The notes beneath the pieces were generated by a model. It was given only the letters and a program-made list of their open reading frames with translations, had not been told where the DNA came from and ran no database searches. 64,000 bases of DNA from Morella rubra. Its lineage: Eukaryota > Streptophyta > Magnoliopsida > Fagales > Myricaceae. Made by a program: the position numbers and the translations under genes. Each line of letters opens with the position of its first letter. Within the stretch, counting starts at the first letter, position 1. Location of the stretch: contig CM025853.1 of the NCBI GenBank assembly GCA_003952965.2, forward strand, positions 11,479,187 to 11,543,186, written 5' to 3'. Shown in pieces: positions 44,875-55,790 of the stretch.

Positions 44875-45780
44875 CAGAGCCAAACATCAACACATTTCTG
44901 CTTTTGGGAGCACAAAGGTTTTGAAGTACATCACCGTTGCCATTATTAACATAATACCCACATACTTTATAGTTTTATATAGCAAAAGCTGAGAACAGCC
45001 CTAGCAGTGAGAAGAATTAGGACGGATTAAAGGAAAGAAAGAGGAGGGTAGAAGCCACTTCAAGTAGCACGACTTCTACTCCACTTACAACTAAATGTGG
45101 CTGAGTGGCCTTGACTTGATTTTTGGTATGTTAAGCGATTTTTCTGAGTTTGACAGGCGGCTTTTCGGAGTGCATCTGCGCTTAAACTTTGGAATTAGTT
45201 TATTTTGTTTCAGATCATCCCCTCTTCAAATATGGTTTGCTAAAATGTCTGGTGTTCTACGAGCTATTGTCTTTGGAATTCTTCTATAAATTTCAGAACA
45301 ATCGTGTATGCTTTAATATGGCTTTAAATCTATGGTTATTATATAACGTACCAACTCTCTCGGTTTAATCTTCTTCTTTTTTTCCCTAAAAAAAACTCTC
45401 TCCGCCAAGAGAAGAAAACGAAGGCTCATGTAGAACGGTAGAACACAACTATGGGCTGGGTTCTTTACGTTAAAAGGCTACGGCCCACGGACAAGTAAAA
45501 ACTAAAGTAAACGAAAAATTGTAAACTATACATTTATTATTATGGTTATAACTATTATGATTATCATTTATCTGATAAATTTCTATTGAAATTTTATCCG
45601 ATAGATTTTATATCTTTAAATGTTTTTCATGCAAATGTTTTTGTTTATCTTAATCTTTTTTTTTTTTCATATCGAAATGATGAAATTTTTTGATTTTCCA
45701 TATAATGTATTTTAATCTTTTTGATATTTGTATTTATATTTTTGAAATAAATGTGAATGAACAAAATTTGAGATTGTTAA
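44875..45780. other. intergenic, AT-rich, PUR3 3' region
   Basis: The PUR3 3' UTR is followed by AT-rich sequence. A 64-codon plus frame at 45095-45289 has no domain and is not supported. Confidence 0.5.
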
Positions 45781-46369
45781 GAGCTTGTTTGGTTGTGGGT
45801 TCAGGTCCTAGTTTTGGGGTTCAAACTAAAAGTTGAACCCATAAACCAAAAGCAACGTTTGGCTTGGTTCAAGGTTACTCCCACATGTACACGTGTCACA
45901 TGCCAATTAGTGTCGCCTTCTCGAAAAGTTTTCCAACATCTACCTACTACCTAGGCAAAAGCGTGCATCGAACTTTGCTCTCTTACTATTTTTCAGGCAT
46001 CCAAAATGACTGTGCACTCTTCGACAGGAAGCGATTCAAACTCCCTCTCCCTGTTCCACCCTCACTGCACTGCCAACCTCAATGCTTATTTATTTTGAGT
46101 CATCTTCTTCAACTGCCACTTTAATACCCAACGCCATCCTCTTGCTAACTTCTTCCCTAATAACTCTCCAGCCACGCACATCCTCGTCGTACTGAGTTTT
46201 TTGTGTGCTAAGTTCATCTCATTTGCACTACCAGACATTTTTTTTTTCATAAGTCTACACCTTCCAACGTTAAGTACAAAAAGACATAAAAGAACAGTCA
46301 CCAACAGAAAACAAATTGTGGGAGGTTAACTACATGGAGAAAAAATGTTCATGTAAGGAAAAGTTAGCT

Positions 46370-46660
46370 TCTGTTTGAGGCTTGCGTGTGGGATCGCACA
46401 CTCGATCTGTAGGTCACTGTCCACGTGGGCAGACAGTGGCAATTCGCTACAGGCTCGCGCGCGGTGCCGTGCGCCACACTCGATCGAGTGCCCACTGTCC
46501 CAAATGAGGGGCAAGGCATCTCGTTGGCTCACGCGAGCCTTGAGCGAATGCCCACTGTCCACAATAGGGGGGCAGTGGCAATAGCTCACTTGCACGAGTC
46601 TGCGTGCAGGCCTCAAGCGCATAGCCACTGTCCCTTATGTGGGCAGTCAATCACGTGTAG
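46370..46660 (+). repeat. GC-rich degenerate tandem array (left subterminal)
   Basis: About four copies of a 75-85 bp unit ending in a gcccactgtcc-type word (near 46407, 46490, 46550, 46622). They are separated by CG-rich tracts such as gctcgcgcgcggtgccgtgc and cgatcgagtgcc. It is rich in CG dinucleotides, unlike the flanks. The open frames here on both strands are composition shadows. Confidence 0.7.
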
Positions 46661-47160
46661 GCTTGGACCACGCTTTGATTATAGTGATTAATGTTTTTTT
46701 TTTAAAAAAAAAACCCATTTCCAACTAAAATCACATTTTCTTGCATCTTTTTTCATTTTTTCTTTTTAAGAGATTGTGACCAAATACAATTACATATTGA
46801 ACCCCTTGCGCAAATGCCCACTGATATGGGAACGGATGTGTATATGATGTTCTACGTCCAGGCTTATGAAACCTCTACTCTCGTTTGAACCCATTGATTA
46901 TTGGAAATAATTGACAAAAGTATTATGTATCTAATTTAGCAATATATCTTAATTCTAATTATCGTATTTAATTATGCAATATTTGGAAGTTGCATAATTA
47001 AAGAAATTGATTAGACGAATGATACGAATTTGTATATGTACCTTTATATGAAGTAACGCATTTGTTGAGAACGTCCATAGCAGAAGTTCCAATATAATCT
47101 GATTTCTAAATTTTAATGTAGAAGGCAATGATAGAGTAAATAACCTTCCGTTTTATTTAT

Positions 47161-47664
47161 TAGAGGTGCACAGAACTGGATCGCGGACCGGACCGGACCG
47201 GTTTTGTGCTCTTAAAAGTAAAAATCCGGTCCGGTCTGGATCAGATTTGAAAACTGGATTAATTCGGTCCGGTCCAGTCCAGATATTTTTAATATCCGGT
47301 CTGGACCGGACCGGGCCGGATTAATAATAAATATTTTTTTTTTAATTTTTTAATACAAAACTTAAAATATATATATATATTTGCATAAGTCAAAACGCAC
47401 AGTTTTGACGCCCTCTTCAATCTTCTCTTCTCTTTTCGAAATCTAAAATTAAAAAATGTGTGTTGAAAATGAAAAAAAAAAAGGAAAAAAAATTGAAACC
47501 AGTCTGGACCACTTAAGTGGTCCAGACCGAACCGCTTAACAGAAGACCAGACCAAACCACTTATATGTGGTCCGGTCCGGTCCTCTATTTTAGTAGGATC
47601 GAAAATTCGGTCCGACTGTATTCCGGTCCGAAAACTGGACCGAATTTCCAGTCCCGCAGCCCTA
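47161..47664. mobile_element. hAT-like MITE rich in GGTCCGG motifs, 8-bp target duplication
   Basis: The termini are TAGAGGTG (left) and CAGCCCTA (right; reverse complement TAGGGCTG). TTATTTAT flanks both sides (47153-47160 and 47665-47672), the 8-bp duplication expected of hAT elements. Inside, both halves carry many ggtccggtccgg / ccggaccgg words in inverted orientation (GGTCCGG and CCGGACC), likely transposase-binding subterminal repeats. No transposase is present. It is nested inside the 45781-49055 element. Confidence 0.75.
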
Positions 47665-48119
47665 TTATTTATTAATGAATATGTTTTCCGTTTACTCGGT
47701 GGCTACTATATTCCAATTCCAGTATTTAATGAGAATAAAAAGAAACTGGGAAAACTTCAGAGGTTGAAACCAAAGTCTGCAACTGTATCTTTTAGCACTA
47801 AAATAGCTCTAATACCCAGGTGCAACATTCCAAATCATCCAAATGAAGGTAATACGGGAGAAACTCCTCACCTCTGAAGTTAATCCAATCGGCTGGAAAT
47901 CGCTCTGCGTCGTTTTGTGGGGTAAATTTATAGTTGATTATGTTTAGTAGTTAAATATGAGAGTCCACTAGTTATTATTTATGTGCCGCATAAATGAAAG
48001 CACGAAAAACCTTTTCCTGCCTTTTGTGCAGATATAGTACTTACAATGAAATATTTGGATGAGGCAGAGTTCAGTAACTCATGTTCTCAGCAATGCCAAC
48101 CTCTTCTTTGAGAGCGTTA

Positions 48120-48430
48120 AATACCCTCCACGAGATTGAGCAGGAACCCATCAGAACAGTGTTTTGTTGCTTGTCATACAGCCCTAGTCTCACTTGTAAA
48201 TGTTGGGGGGTAGCACTGTATCGAATATGGAGGAGTTATTATTAAGAGAATAATATAAGAAGAAAGCAATAACCTATAGCCTTATTGTAGGCTACACTTC
48301 TGGATAGGCAGAAAGTGGTTCCTCTCACCAAAAGAGAGCGTCATAAGCCACGAGATTGAGCAACCCATAGAACAGTGTGGCAACAAGTTGCCACAGAAAC
48401 ACATACGCCCTAACGCTCACTTGGGTGGAG
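48120..48430 (+). repeat. diverged direct repeat within the large element
   Basis: cacgagattgagca...accca...agaacagtgt recurs at 48130 and 48350. Both are followed by a ttgttgc/ttgcc word and gccctaa/gccctag with ctcacttg. The two copies are about 70-80 bases long and 220 apart. Confidence 0.55.
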
Positions 48431-48599
48431 AGTCGAATTTCACGGTTATCCAGGGTGTTTGACAACAAGAGCTGTCATCTCAAAGTGCAGCACAAACAGA
48501 GAGAACGGCTCCAGATACACCTCGACAGTGCTTAAAAGCTCTGTTTTTTTTGGATCGCTGTAGTTTTGGGAGAGGCCCCGAAACTGTGTTGCTAGTCCT

Positions 48600-48835
48600 G
48601 AATAATAGTTCCATTCTGGGACTATGGGCAGTAGCGCTTGCCCCGCGCAAGCTCCCGCGCGGGCGAGCCTGTAGCCCCGTCCCATCTTGGGACTATGGGT
48701 AGTTGTGCTCGCCTCGTGCGAGCTCGTGCACGGGCGAGTTCCTTGCCCGAGTCCCAGGATAGGACTTGGCAAGCTGTTCGAGGCCCACGCGAACTCCCGC
48801 ATAAGCGAGCCTGTAGCCCAACGGAAAATGCGACA
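48600..48835 (-). repeat. GC-rich degenerate tandem array (right subterminal)
   Basis: Two to three copies of a 75-85 bp unit with ttgggactatgggtagt...gcgcgggcgagcctgtagcc. Read on the minus strand, ctacaggctcgc and tgcccatagtccca match the left array at 46370, so the arrays are inverted with respect to each other. Confidence 0.7.
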
Positions 48836-49239
48836 TGATGTGCAGAACAGATGACGCGTCATCTGAACTTAACAACTTATGTCGGCACGTTAAATGCAGA
48901 TTTCGAGTGAGAGAAAATTGTGTGTTAGGTGCTACACGAATGGCAGCAGGTGCACGACCGACTTGAACCAGAACCTGAGTTGGGGTCCAACTCCGTAGAA
49001 CTAAAACTAGAACTTAAACTTGAACCAAGACCTAAACTCACAACCAAACAAGCCCTAAATAAAAATAATGGGTCAAAACTGTCCCCTACTTGCAAAGGAA
49101 GGCCGAGCATTCTTTATAAATTGTTGTTTCTTTTTTTTAAGACTTTACCCGGGCTGGGCCTGAAGGGCGGAAGTATCTGATCCACGAAATCGGAATCCCT
49201 GTCGTACAGGATGAACGGCTGAGATCTTTTCTTTCCACC

Positions 49240-49820
49240 CAACTTACTATATAAAAGCACCATAGGGTTTTAGGTCTCTGCATCTTTCGATCTTGGCTCC
49301 ACTCGAGTAACAGCGGCCGCGTTCTCTCTCTCTCTCTCTTCATTACCTTAACTCTAACCAGTGGTTCAGTGGTGTTTCTTCTTGATCTCTGATTGGTTTT
49401 TTTTCTTTTTTTCCTATTAAGCGACGCTACATGTACCAAGGGAAGGGTAATCGTTTCGATCAGTACCCTTGACCTTGAATTGCCAAAGCGGCTGTAGCCA
49501 AATCGAACGGCTCCGAGAAGTTTACTGGCCGGTTGTTGTGAGATCTTTGTTCGATCTCCGTCGACTATTCTGCTTACCGAACTTCTCATATTCTATTTTT
49601 CTCGTCCCTCTTCCTTTTTTTCTCGAAGTTTATATTTATTTCTTTGTTGTCGTTTGAGGGGTAATGAGAAGGGAGAGAAGAGGGAAATGGCATAGGATTT
49701 AGCTTTTTTAGAGACCCTTCTCAAACATCAACTTCTTAAAAGGTCACCTTCCAGGCAAGCTGCTCTGATTTCCCAGCAGTTCGCGTCTAACGGTGCCTAC
49801 AGTATACAAAAATTTTAAGC
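49240..49820 (+). pseudogene. promoter and 5' fragment of an unidentified gene, apparently truncated
   Basis: A TATA-like actatataaaagc (49247) is followed at a suitable distance by agggttttagg (a telo-box-like motif frequent in translation-related plant genes), a CT-rich leader, and an ATG at 49429 opening MYQGKGNRFDQYP then a stop. Further on, after a TAG near 49695, a frame reads FLETLLKHQLLKRSPSRQAA and on to ISQQFASNGAYSIQKF before TAA at about 49817. The second part looks protein-like, but I do not recognise the family. It may be a decayed gene or first exons whose rest was lost. Confidence 0.4.
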
Positions 49821-50631
49821 ATTTCCTCCTAGCAAAATTTGATTACTCTCATTTCCCCTCTCTTCTTTCCCTTTTCATGTTTTAGGTTGTATTATTGTCT
49901 TTTGAATGTTGTGTGTTTTAGGTTTCCATTAGCAATGTGGGTTTGTTTAGCTACAACTGCTAATAATTTTTATTTTAAAACATATGAAGGACTCCTATGA
50001 AATTCCCTGTGTATTTCTCTAGGGAGGGATTTAATTGGATAATATAAGAGAAGCTTACGATATGGACCTATGTTGAACTAACAGAGTGTTGTCCCCAAAA
50101 GAGTAAACAAAAATTCAAGCAGGGTAATATAAAACTATATTTGTGCCCAAACACCAAAACCGAAAAACAAAAGGGCAAAAAGCCGAAAAACCAAAAAACC
50201 AAAAAACCAAAAAAAAAAAAAACAAGAAATACAGAAACAAAGACGAAAAGGCAGAGTGACTTGAACTAGGTTGTCTTTTGATGATGAATTGCCAAAGCTT
50301 AAGAATAAGAAGACACTCCCAAGGATGAAGTGAGGAGCCACTGCTGGAAGAATGCCGAATCTCCCTTATCCAGTCTGGTGGCATTGCGAAAATCAAATCA
50401 CCCTGTAGAAAGGTCCTAAATAAGCCAATGCTCTGGTAGTTATTTACAAGTTGGAAACTAACTACAACTGCTTGCCTATGAACAGGATGCCTAAATAGAC
50501 TATACTAAAACATCGCACTGATAAGTTGATAACTAGACTAGAGCCAAAAGAATCCACAAGGACGTGAAATTATTCTCAATAAAAAGATATGTAGATTAGA
50601 GGCATCCACCCTCAATCCAATCCAGTCCAAT
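49821..50631. other. intergenic, includes A-rich low-complexity tract
   Basis: The segment 50155-50225 is an imperfect (aaccaaaa)n run that produces Phe/Trp-rich frames on the minus strand. The remainder probably contains the DUF506 gene's 3' UTR. No gene was seen. Confidence 0.5.
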
Positions 50632-51826
50632 CTACAAGTGCACGCTCATTCCATTGCCTTTCAGCGCAGCAGTCAAATGGCCAATTCTCAACCCAGCCTT
50701 GCTTATTGTGAAATCATCCCTGCAATAGTAAGGTATTGCGGGGAAGGCATCGAACCCGACAGACCGTTTTCCAGCCAAAGCCTTGCCATGAGTCTCTGCT
50801 TTTCCTGTTGGAACCTCATTTGTTGTCCTCTTGTAAGTACCAAACCACTTCGATTGCATGTACCCGTTCCTTCTCCACGGTGGCACGTGCATGTCCGTGC
50901 TTTTCATGGACGATTTGATAGCCCTGCACACTAGCCTCACAACTTGCTTGAGCTCTTCCACTTCGCCCACAAAAATGGCTGGAAAGACATCGAGCAGTGA
51001 CGCGTATTGATCGGTTGGGCGAGCAATTTCAAATTCTCTGGAAAGTAGGACTTCAATGATATATCTCTTTCCAGAGATGTTGACATCAATGTACTCGTAA
51101 TGCCCAGCTGGGAACCGTCCAGTTTTCCCCCACTTGGATTTGCAAAGGCCTGCGGAGAAAGGGTTCACATTTATGATTAGAACAAGTAATATTCACTGCA
51201 TTCCATTACTGAATGGTCATGATTGCTACCGAATAGGGTTATACACATAAGCAAGTTACTCGATTTGATCACATTATGGCTACAGACAACTCATAATTTA
51301 AGCATCTTTTTCTGTACCAAAGAATTACCTATACTAAGATTTTTGCTTCGTTATTACGTTAACCAAAGTGAGAAGATGACAATTCGTTGCACTAACCGGC
51401 GTCGAAACCCCTGTCACGTAGACGAGCCATCAGTTGTCGTTTGAAGCCCGGGGACGACCTGTCGCCGACCAGCCCGCTGCTTGCTAACTCTGTTTCGGCC
51501 CGAATCTTATGTTTCTCGCCATGCTGATCACCGCCATCGTCGTCGTCGTCTGATCCGCAACCAAACAGGTTCTGCAGCATATCCTTATTCTCGGAATCAG
51601 ACCAATCAGACGGCTCTTCAGGGTTTTGTTCCTTTTCGTTCTCAACAACCTCTTTTACATCGCTATCAACTCCGCCATCTCTTTCAATGAACGAGTTCAC
51701 AAGATCAGATAAATAAGTGGGACTCTCCGGCGAGTGCTCGCTCCCGCTGCTCTCACAGAGGCGCACCCGTGCCACGTCGTGAAACGCCGCCGCTACCCTC
51801 CCAAACCTCACAGGAATCCTAGCCAT
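50632..51826 (-). CDS. PDDEXK_6 (DUF506) family protein (315 aa)
   Basis: Two exons: 51826-51397 and 51149-50632. The phase-1 junction falls within DAG|LCKSKW, giving 315 residues. The N-terminal half (MARIPVRFGRVAAAFHDVAR, then an acidic region with a DDDDD run and FLYxxDL-like SDLVNSFIERD) is followed by FKRQLMARLRDRGFDAGLCK. The family core is KWGKTGRFPAGHYEYIDVNI, EVLLSREFEIARPTDQYASL, FPAIFVGEVEEL, and MHVPPWRRNGYMQSKWFGTY. The family is plant-specific, annotated as PD-(D/E)XK nuclease-like without proven nuclease activity; some members affect root-hair growth and stress responses. The 5' leader contains a (GA)9 tract and a TATA-like box lies about 320 bases upstream. Confidence 0.92.
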
Positions 51827-51976
51827 TGTCGTTAACCTGCAAATTCACACCTAATTCCGAATATCTTTTTTTCTCAGTTTTTTTTTTCTCAAATATCTAC
51901 AAGCGTACGGTTCTCTACCCGGCCCTTTTGAGGAGAACGATGAAGAAGAGAGAGAAGAGCTAAAATGTGTACATAT

Positions 51977-51994
51977 AGAGAGAGAGAGAGAGAG
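51977..51994. repeat. (GA)9 microsatellite in the DUF506 5' leader
   Basis: An AG/GA run about 150 bases upstream of the ATG, inside the presumed 5' UTR. Confidence 0.8.
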
Positions 51995-52144
51995 GGGAAT
52001 GAGAAGTGGGCTTCGGGAAAATGGCGTGGCTATGTCGTAATCGTGGAGATATAATGTTCTCGTATAAAAGACAAAGCTTTGGGTATGGAGATGACAAAAG
52101 GTGAAGTAATAATGGAATGTAAACGGCGTTATGTATATGTAAGC

Positions 52145-52154
52145 GTTTATATAG
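52145..52154 (-). promoter_or_regulatory. TATA-like box of the DUF506 gene
   Basis: On the minus strand it reads ctatataaac, a near-consensus plant TATA box about 320 bases upstream of the start codon. It is followed by a long CT-rich leader. No transcript evidence is available. Confidence 0.45.
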
Positions 52155-55100
52155 AAAGAGAAAGGGCAAGGGAGAGAGAAACAGAGTCGAGGAACTCTGT
52201 GTAGGTTAAGAGTGTATTAGCAGCCATGTGTGCAGTGTAAATTCCGCTTTCTGTTGAGGAACCCGGCCGGTTTGGCGTCCAAGTTCGACCTTAATTTTCC
52301 TATTGGTTGATAGGAGAAGAGACTCTACGATCTCGGTGAGGCGAAGGACGCCTTAAGAGGGTTAATCACGTTTTAAGACAGTATTAACTGGATCCCAATT
52401 GGTTCTATCTTGTTTTTTTAGTTAATTATACTTTGCACCTATTTTATTTAGGTAATCTCAAAATTTTTCATTCAATTCTTTCAATTTTGACACAATTTGT
52501 CCGTTATCCTTTTATTTCGATTTGTATTCCACCATCAATTTATTTGTTATTTCAAACAAAAAAATCAATTAGGTACAAAATACGTGGTTGTAAAGTGTCT
52601 GGAAAATAAAAGAACTGATGATTGAAATTTTCGTTTGTATTAAAAAATAAATAAATAGCAAGGTGAAAATTGAAGGAACCCATACCCGTGTGAGTGAAAA
52701 TATGTTAAACTTGAAAGATGACAATGCAAAGTGTTAAACTCTCAAATTGCGTCTGTGTAAAATGTAATTAACTATTTTTTATCAAATTAAATACACAAAA
52801 AATACGTCTTCTTCCTCTTATGTGCTTAGAAGTAAATAAATGCAATAATTATTATGTTGGGCACATTTGTTTGATTAAATTAATTAAACCATATGTTTTT
52901 TTTTCCTTTTTAATACAGGGGATATGCTCACACGATGAGTTAAATACGTCTTTATACGGAAGATGCCTTTCTAAAGTTCTTTAAATCTGAATTATTTTCT
53001 TAAGTAAAGTAATTCAAGTTTTGTCGTTTTATTATTTATCATATGTAATGTAAATTAATATAAATAATATAATATTATAAAATATAAACATTATAAATAA
53101 TAGTAATCAAAATAAAAACAACTCTATATCGGAGTTATACGTCCTCTGCTGTAAAAACTTTGCTTCGGTGTTTACTCGGCTAGCTGCCCGTGAATTGGGC
53201 CAGTGCGAAGTCCTATCCATCCAGTTTGACGCTGTTCAAACGGCGGCTTCATGGTTCTTGTTTGTTTAATTTTTTGAGTTTAAAATTTTTACCACATAAA
53301 TATATTTTATAAATTTTAAAAAATTTTAATTTTATATATACACTTTTTTTTTTAATAAATTTTAATATTTAAAAAATTTTAAAATTTTAAGAATATTCGC
53401 TCGTAAACAAACGACTCCTTAGTTGGAATTGCCGACTTGACAGTGTACCATCTCTTTGGACCAGATCGCACAGGCCACGCAATAAAAGGCCGTCTGCGTC
53501 TGCGCGAGCGATGACCCCTCAGCACCAGCTTACACGTGGCGGAAGCATTACATCCTATAAGCCCTTTTTTTATCGGCTTGTCCACGTCTTCCAATTCCCG
53601 TTTGGATTTGGATGTGACGTGGCGTAGAGTCTCTCCGTAGTTTCTGTTGGCTCGGCCGGGTTCATTGAACTTAGCATGCTGTCCAGGTTCATTGAATCTT
53701 ATTTTCCCCTCACCGATTGAATCGGACTTGAATACGACGTAAATCCATTTGCTAAGGAGGTTTAGAGCCATCGGCCACCAAACCCAACCCCAAATAGGAA
53801 ACAAAAGACGTGTAACCCGAAACCAAAAAAGTGGAATCCGAGCATATACCTTACCAGAAATAACAGTTGAAAACCTCGTAAGGAAACGTTTGTGATTGGG
53901 GGAAAATTGGAGATGAGTGGGGTGTGCTCTTTCTAAAGTATCAAATTGGAATGACTTCGGATGCAAATAATTTATCGGGCCACTCTTATAGCAATATTAG
54001 ACTTACCTGACATATATGGTTTGAGAGGATTATACTGTCCGAAATTTACCATAGTATTGAACCCAATTCGTGCATAGGTTAACTTCATCCGAACTCGGTA
54101 CACGTGAATTAGTGTTTGGATTTCCTTTGTTACTTAAAAAATAAAATGTTAAAACTGGAATTTTAAATCAATATACCCAAGTTCCCTATATTATATGGGT
54201 TGCCCAAGGTGGCTCAATATTTTTGGGGCTTTAGGCAAGTTATAAAAATGAGACCTTTTAGTTTAAAAAATAAAATAAAAATTAAATTAACCATAAATTT
54301 ACTTCTTGTCTTTTTTGGATGCAAAATTACTAATTAAACTTTTGCATTCAAGTTTAGTTAATAAATCAATTTCAATAGATAAAATTGCTAAACCATTTAA
54401 TCTATTTAAGACATAGTTGTTGTAAATAATTTTTTTATAATCTTTAATTTTGAAAACCTTCTTTTCTGTAGATGCAAAACAGGTATAGTAAATAATATTT
54501 TATATGCAGTAAAACAATTTAGAAAGCAATCTAGTACAATTTAGAGACATTTTTTTTCAAAAGATATTGCTTAATCTACCATATAATAAAAATAATCAAT
54601 TTTGAAGTTAAGTTCAAAATTGATTATTTTTATCATCTCATAATTTTAGACATAAATGAGTTATAATTTAATTTTTTAAGAACTTAAGTTAAGTTAATTA
54701 GCAATAAAGTAGAGTTGTGATGTTAGGTTTTAGGAGAAGAATTTTATTGGGAATAATGCTATTATTTTAAAAAGAGACTTAAAAACTGATGGAGTAAATG
54801 TTATTAGATATAGTGCTAGTTTCTAAGATGTCTAGTTTTTTATTTTCAATTTCAATTTTGTAAACTAATTTTAAATGTTACTATTTTGTAGGTCTTTATT
54901 AAGTTTTATTTCAAAACTTTTAGACTTTTTTTTTTCTTTTTAATTTTAATTTTGCTATAATATAGGGCTCTCATAATTTGGGGGAATTGTCTCACTTGCC
55001 CCTGGGTTTCCTGACGTGATATTTTATTACACAAAAGATCCTGGGTAATATGTCATTCCAATCTGTGTCCATTTGTGTGACCAGTGGACAAATAACAACA

Positions 55101-55790
55101 GAGTCGTGGGTATGGAGCTGCTATTCCTCCTTTCAAGAAGGATATACTCAGTGAAGATCCTTCTTTCTCCGACAAGATGTCAATTTCTTTAGAACAAACA
55201 TCGTATGTTCATAAATTCTGACTACAACAATAATTTCCAAGCGAGAATTTGCATGTAGCCAATTTTCCGTAACAGACACCTTCAACAACTCATGTTGTTT
55301 ACATTTTCTTTTTCCCCATTGGCCAGGGACTTGGTCCTTCCCTTTGATTAACGTTGGGGTCAATATTGATTTCATTGCTTTAGAGGATAATGTTAAGAGA
55401 ATTTCCTCTGAATCTCCCTTTTCTGTCCTTTTCTTTTAATTAGATTTACAAATTCGATTTCTTTTTCGGGAACACTGGGTTGGGTAAACTGAGATAGCTG
55501 TAGAGAGAAGTGGGCTCACATTCTGGCCCACAACCTAATTGGGTGAAGCCCATAATACAAATCGTAAGACAAGATTGTCAATTTTTCTTTGGGCCCCTGG
55601 TCAACGTTACTTCTCAGAGCAAAATACCAGGCTGTCAACCAGATGCTCCAGCATGGGCCAGCCGCTGTTTTAGTGGTTAGCACGGCCCTGCCGACTAGCA
55701 AGTAGTAACATTCAAATTCGTGTATTTAATAATTTTAATTGCTTATAAAATAGCGTTGCTTTTTTTTTTTTCGGTGAAGGAAGAAAAGCG
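52155..55790. other. intergenic, AT-rich, with one unexplained long ORF and G-box cluster
   Basis: No recognised gene. 53250-53420 is AT-rich with tcttgtttgttt ... aaacaaacgac ends (weak MITE-like). 53379-53966 (minus) is open for 195 codons from a TTG, but the first ATG leaves 130 codons and no domain is visible. ABRE/G-box-type motifs occur at 53533 (cacgtg), 53582 (ccacgtc) and 53615 (tgacgtggc). 54150-54960 is very AT-rich. Confidence 0.5.

Larger units (their letters stand above)
45781..49055. mobile_element. 3.3-kb non-autonomous PIF/Harbinger-like element with inverted GC-rich subterminal arrays
   Basis: The left end gagcttgtttggttgtgggt and right end ctcacaaccaaacaagccc are inverted repeats, with homology continuing inward for about 40 bases (aggtcctagttttgg / ggtcttggttcaag). 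TAA flanks both ends (45778-45780 and 49056-49058), fitting the TWA target duplication of PIF/Harbinger elements. Near each end lies a GC-rich array (46370-46660; 48600-48835) in opposite orientation, sharing ctacaggctcgc and tgccca[c/t][a/t]gtccc words. No transposase was seen inside. A younger hAT-like element is nested at 47161-47664. It could instead be two separate elements, but the shared TIR, TSD and inverted arrays argue for one. Confidence 0.6.

Noticed and set aside
46326..46691. Several overlapping 65-100 codon frames on both strands
   Set aside because: Produced by the GC-rich tandem array, which lacks stops in several frames; no domain.
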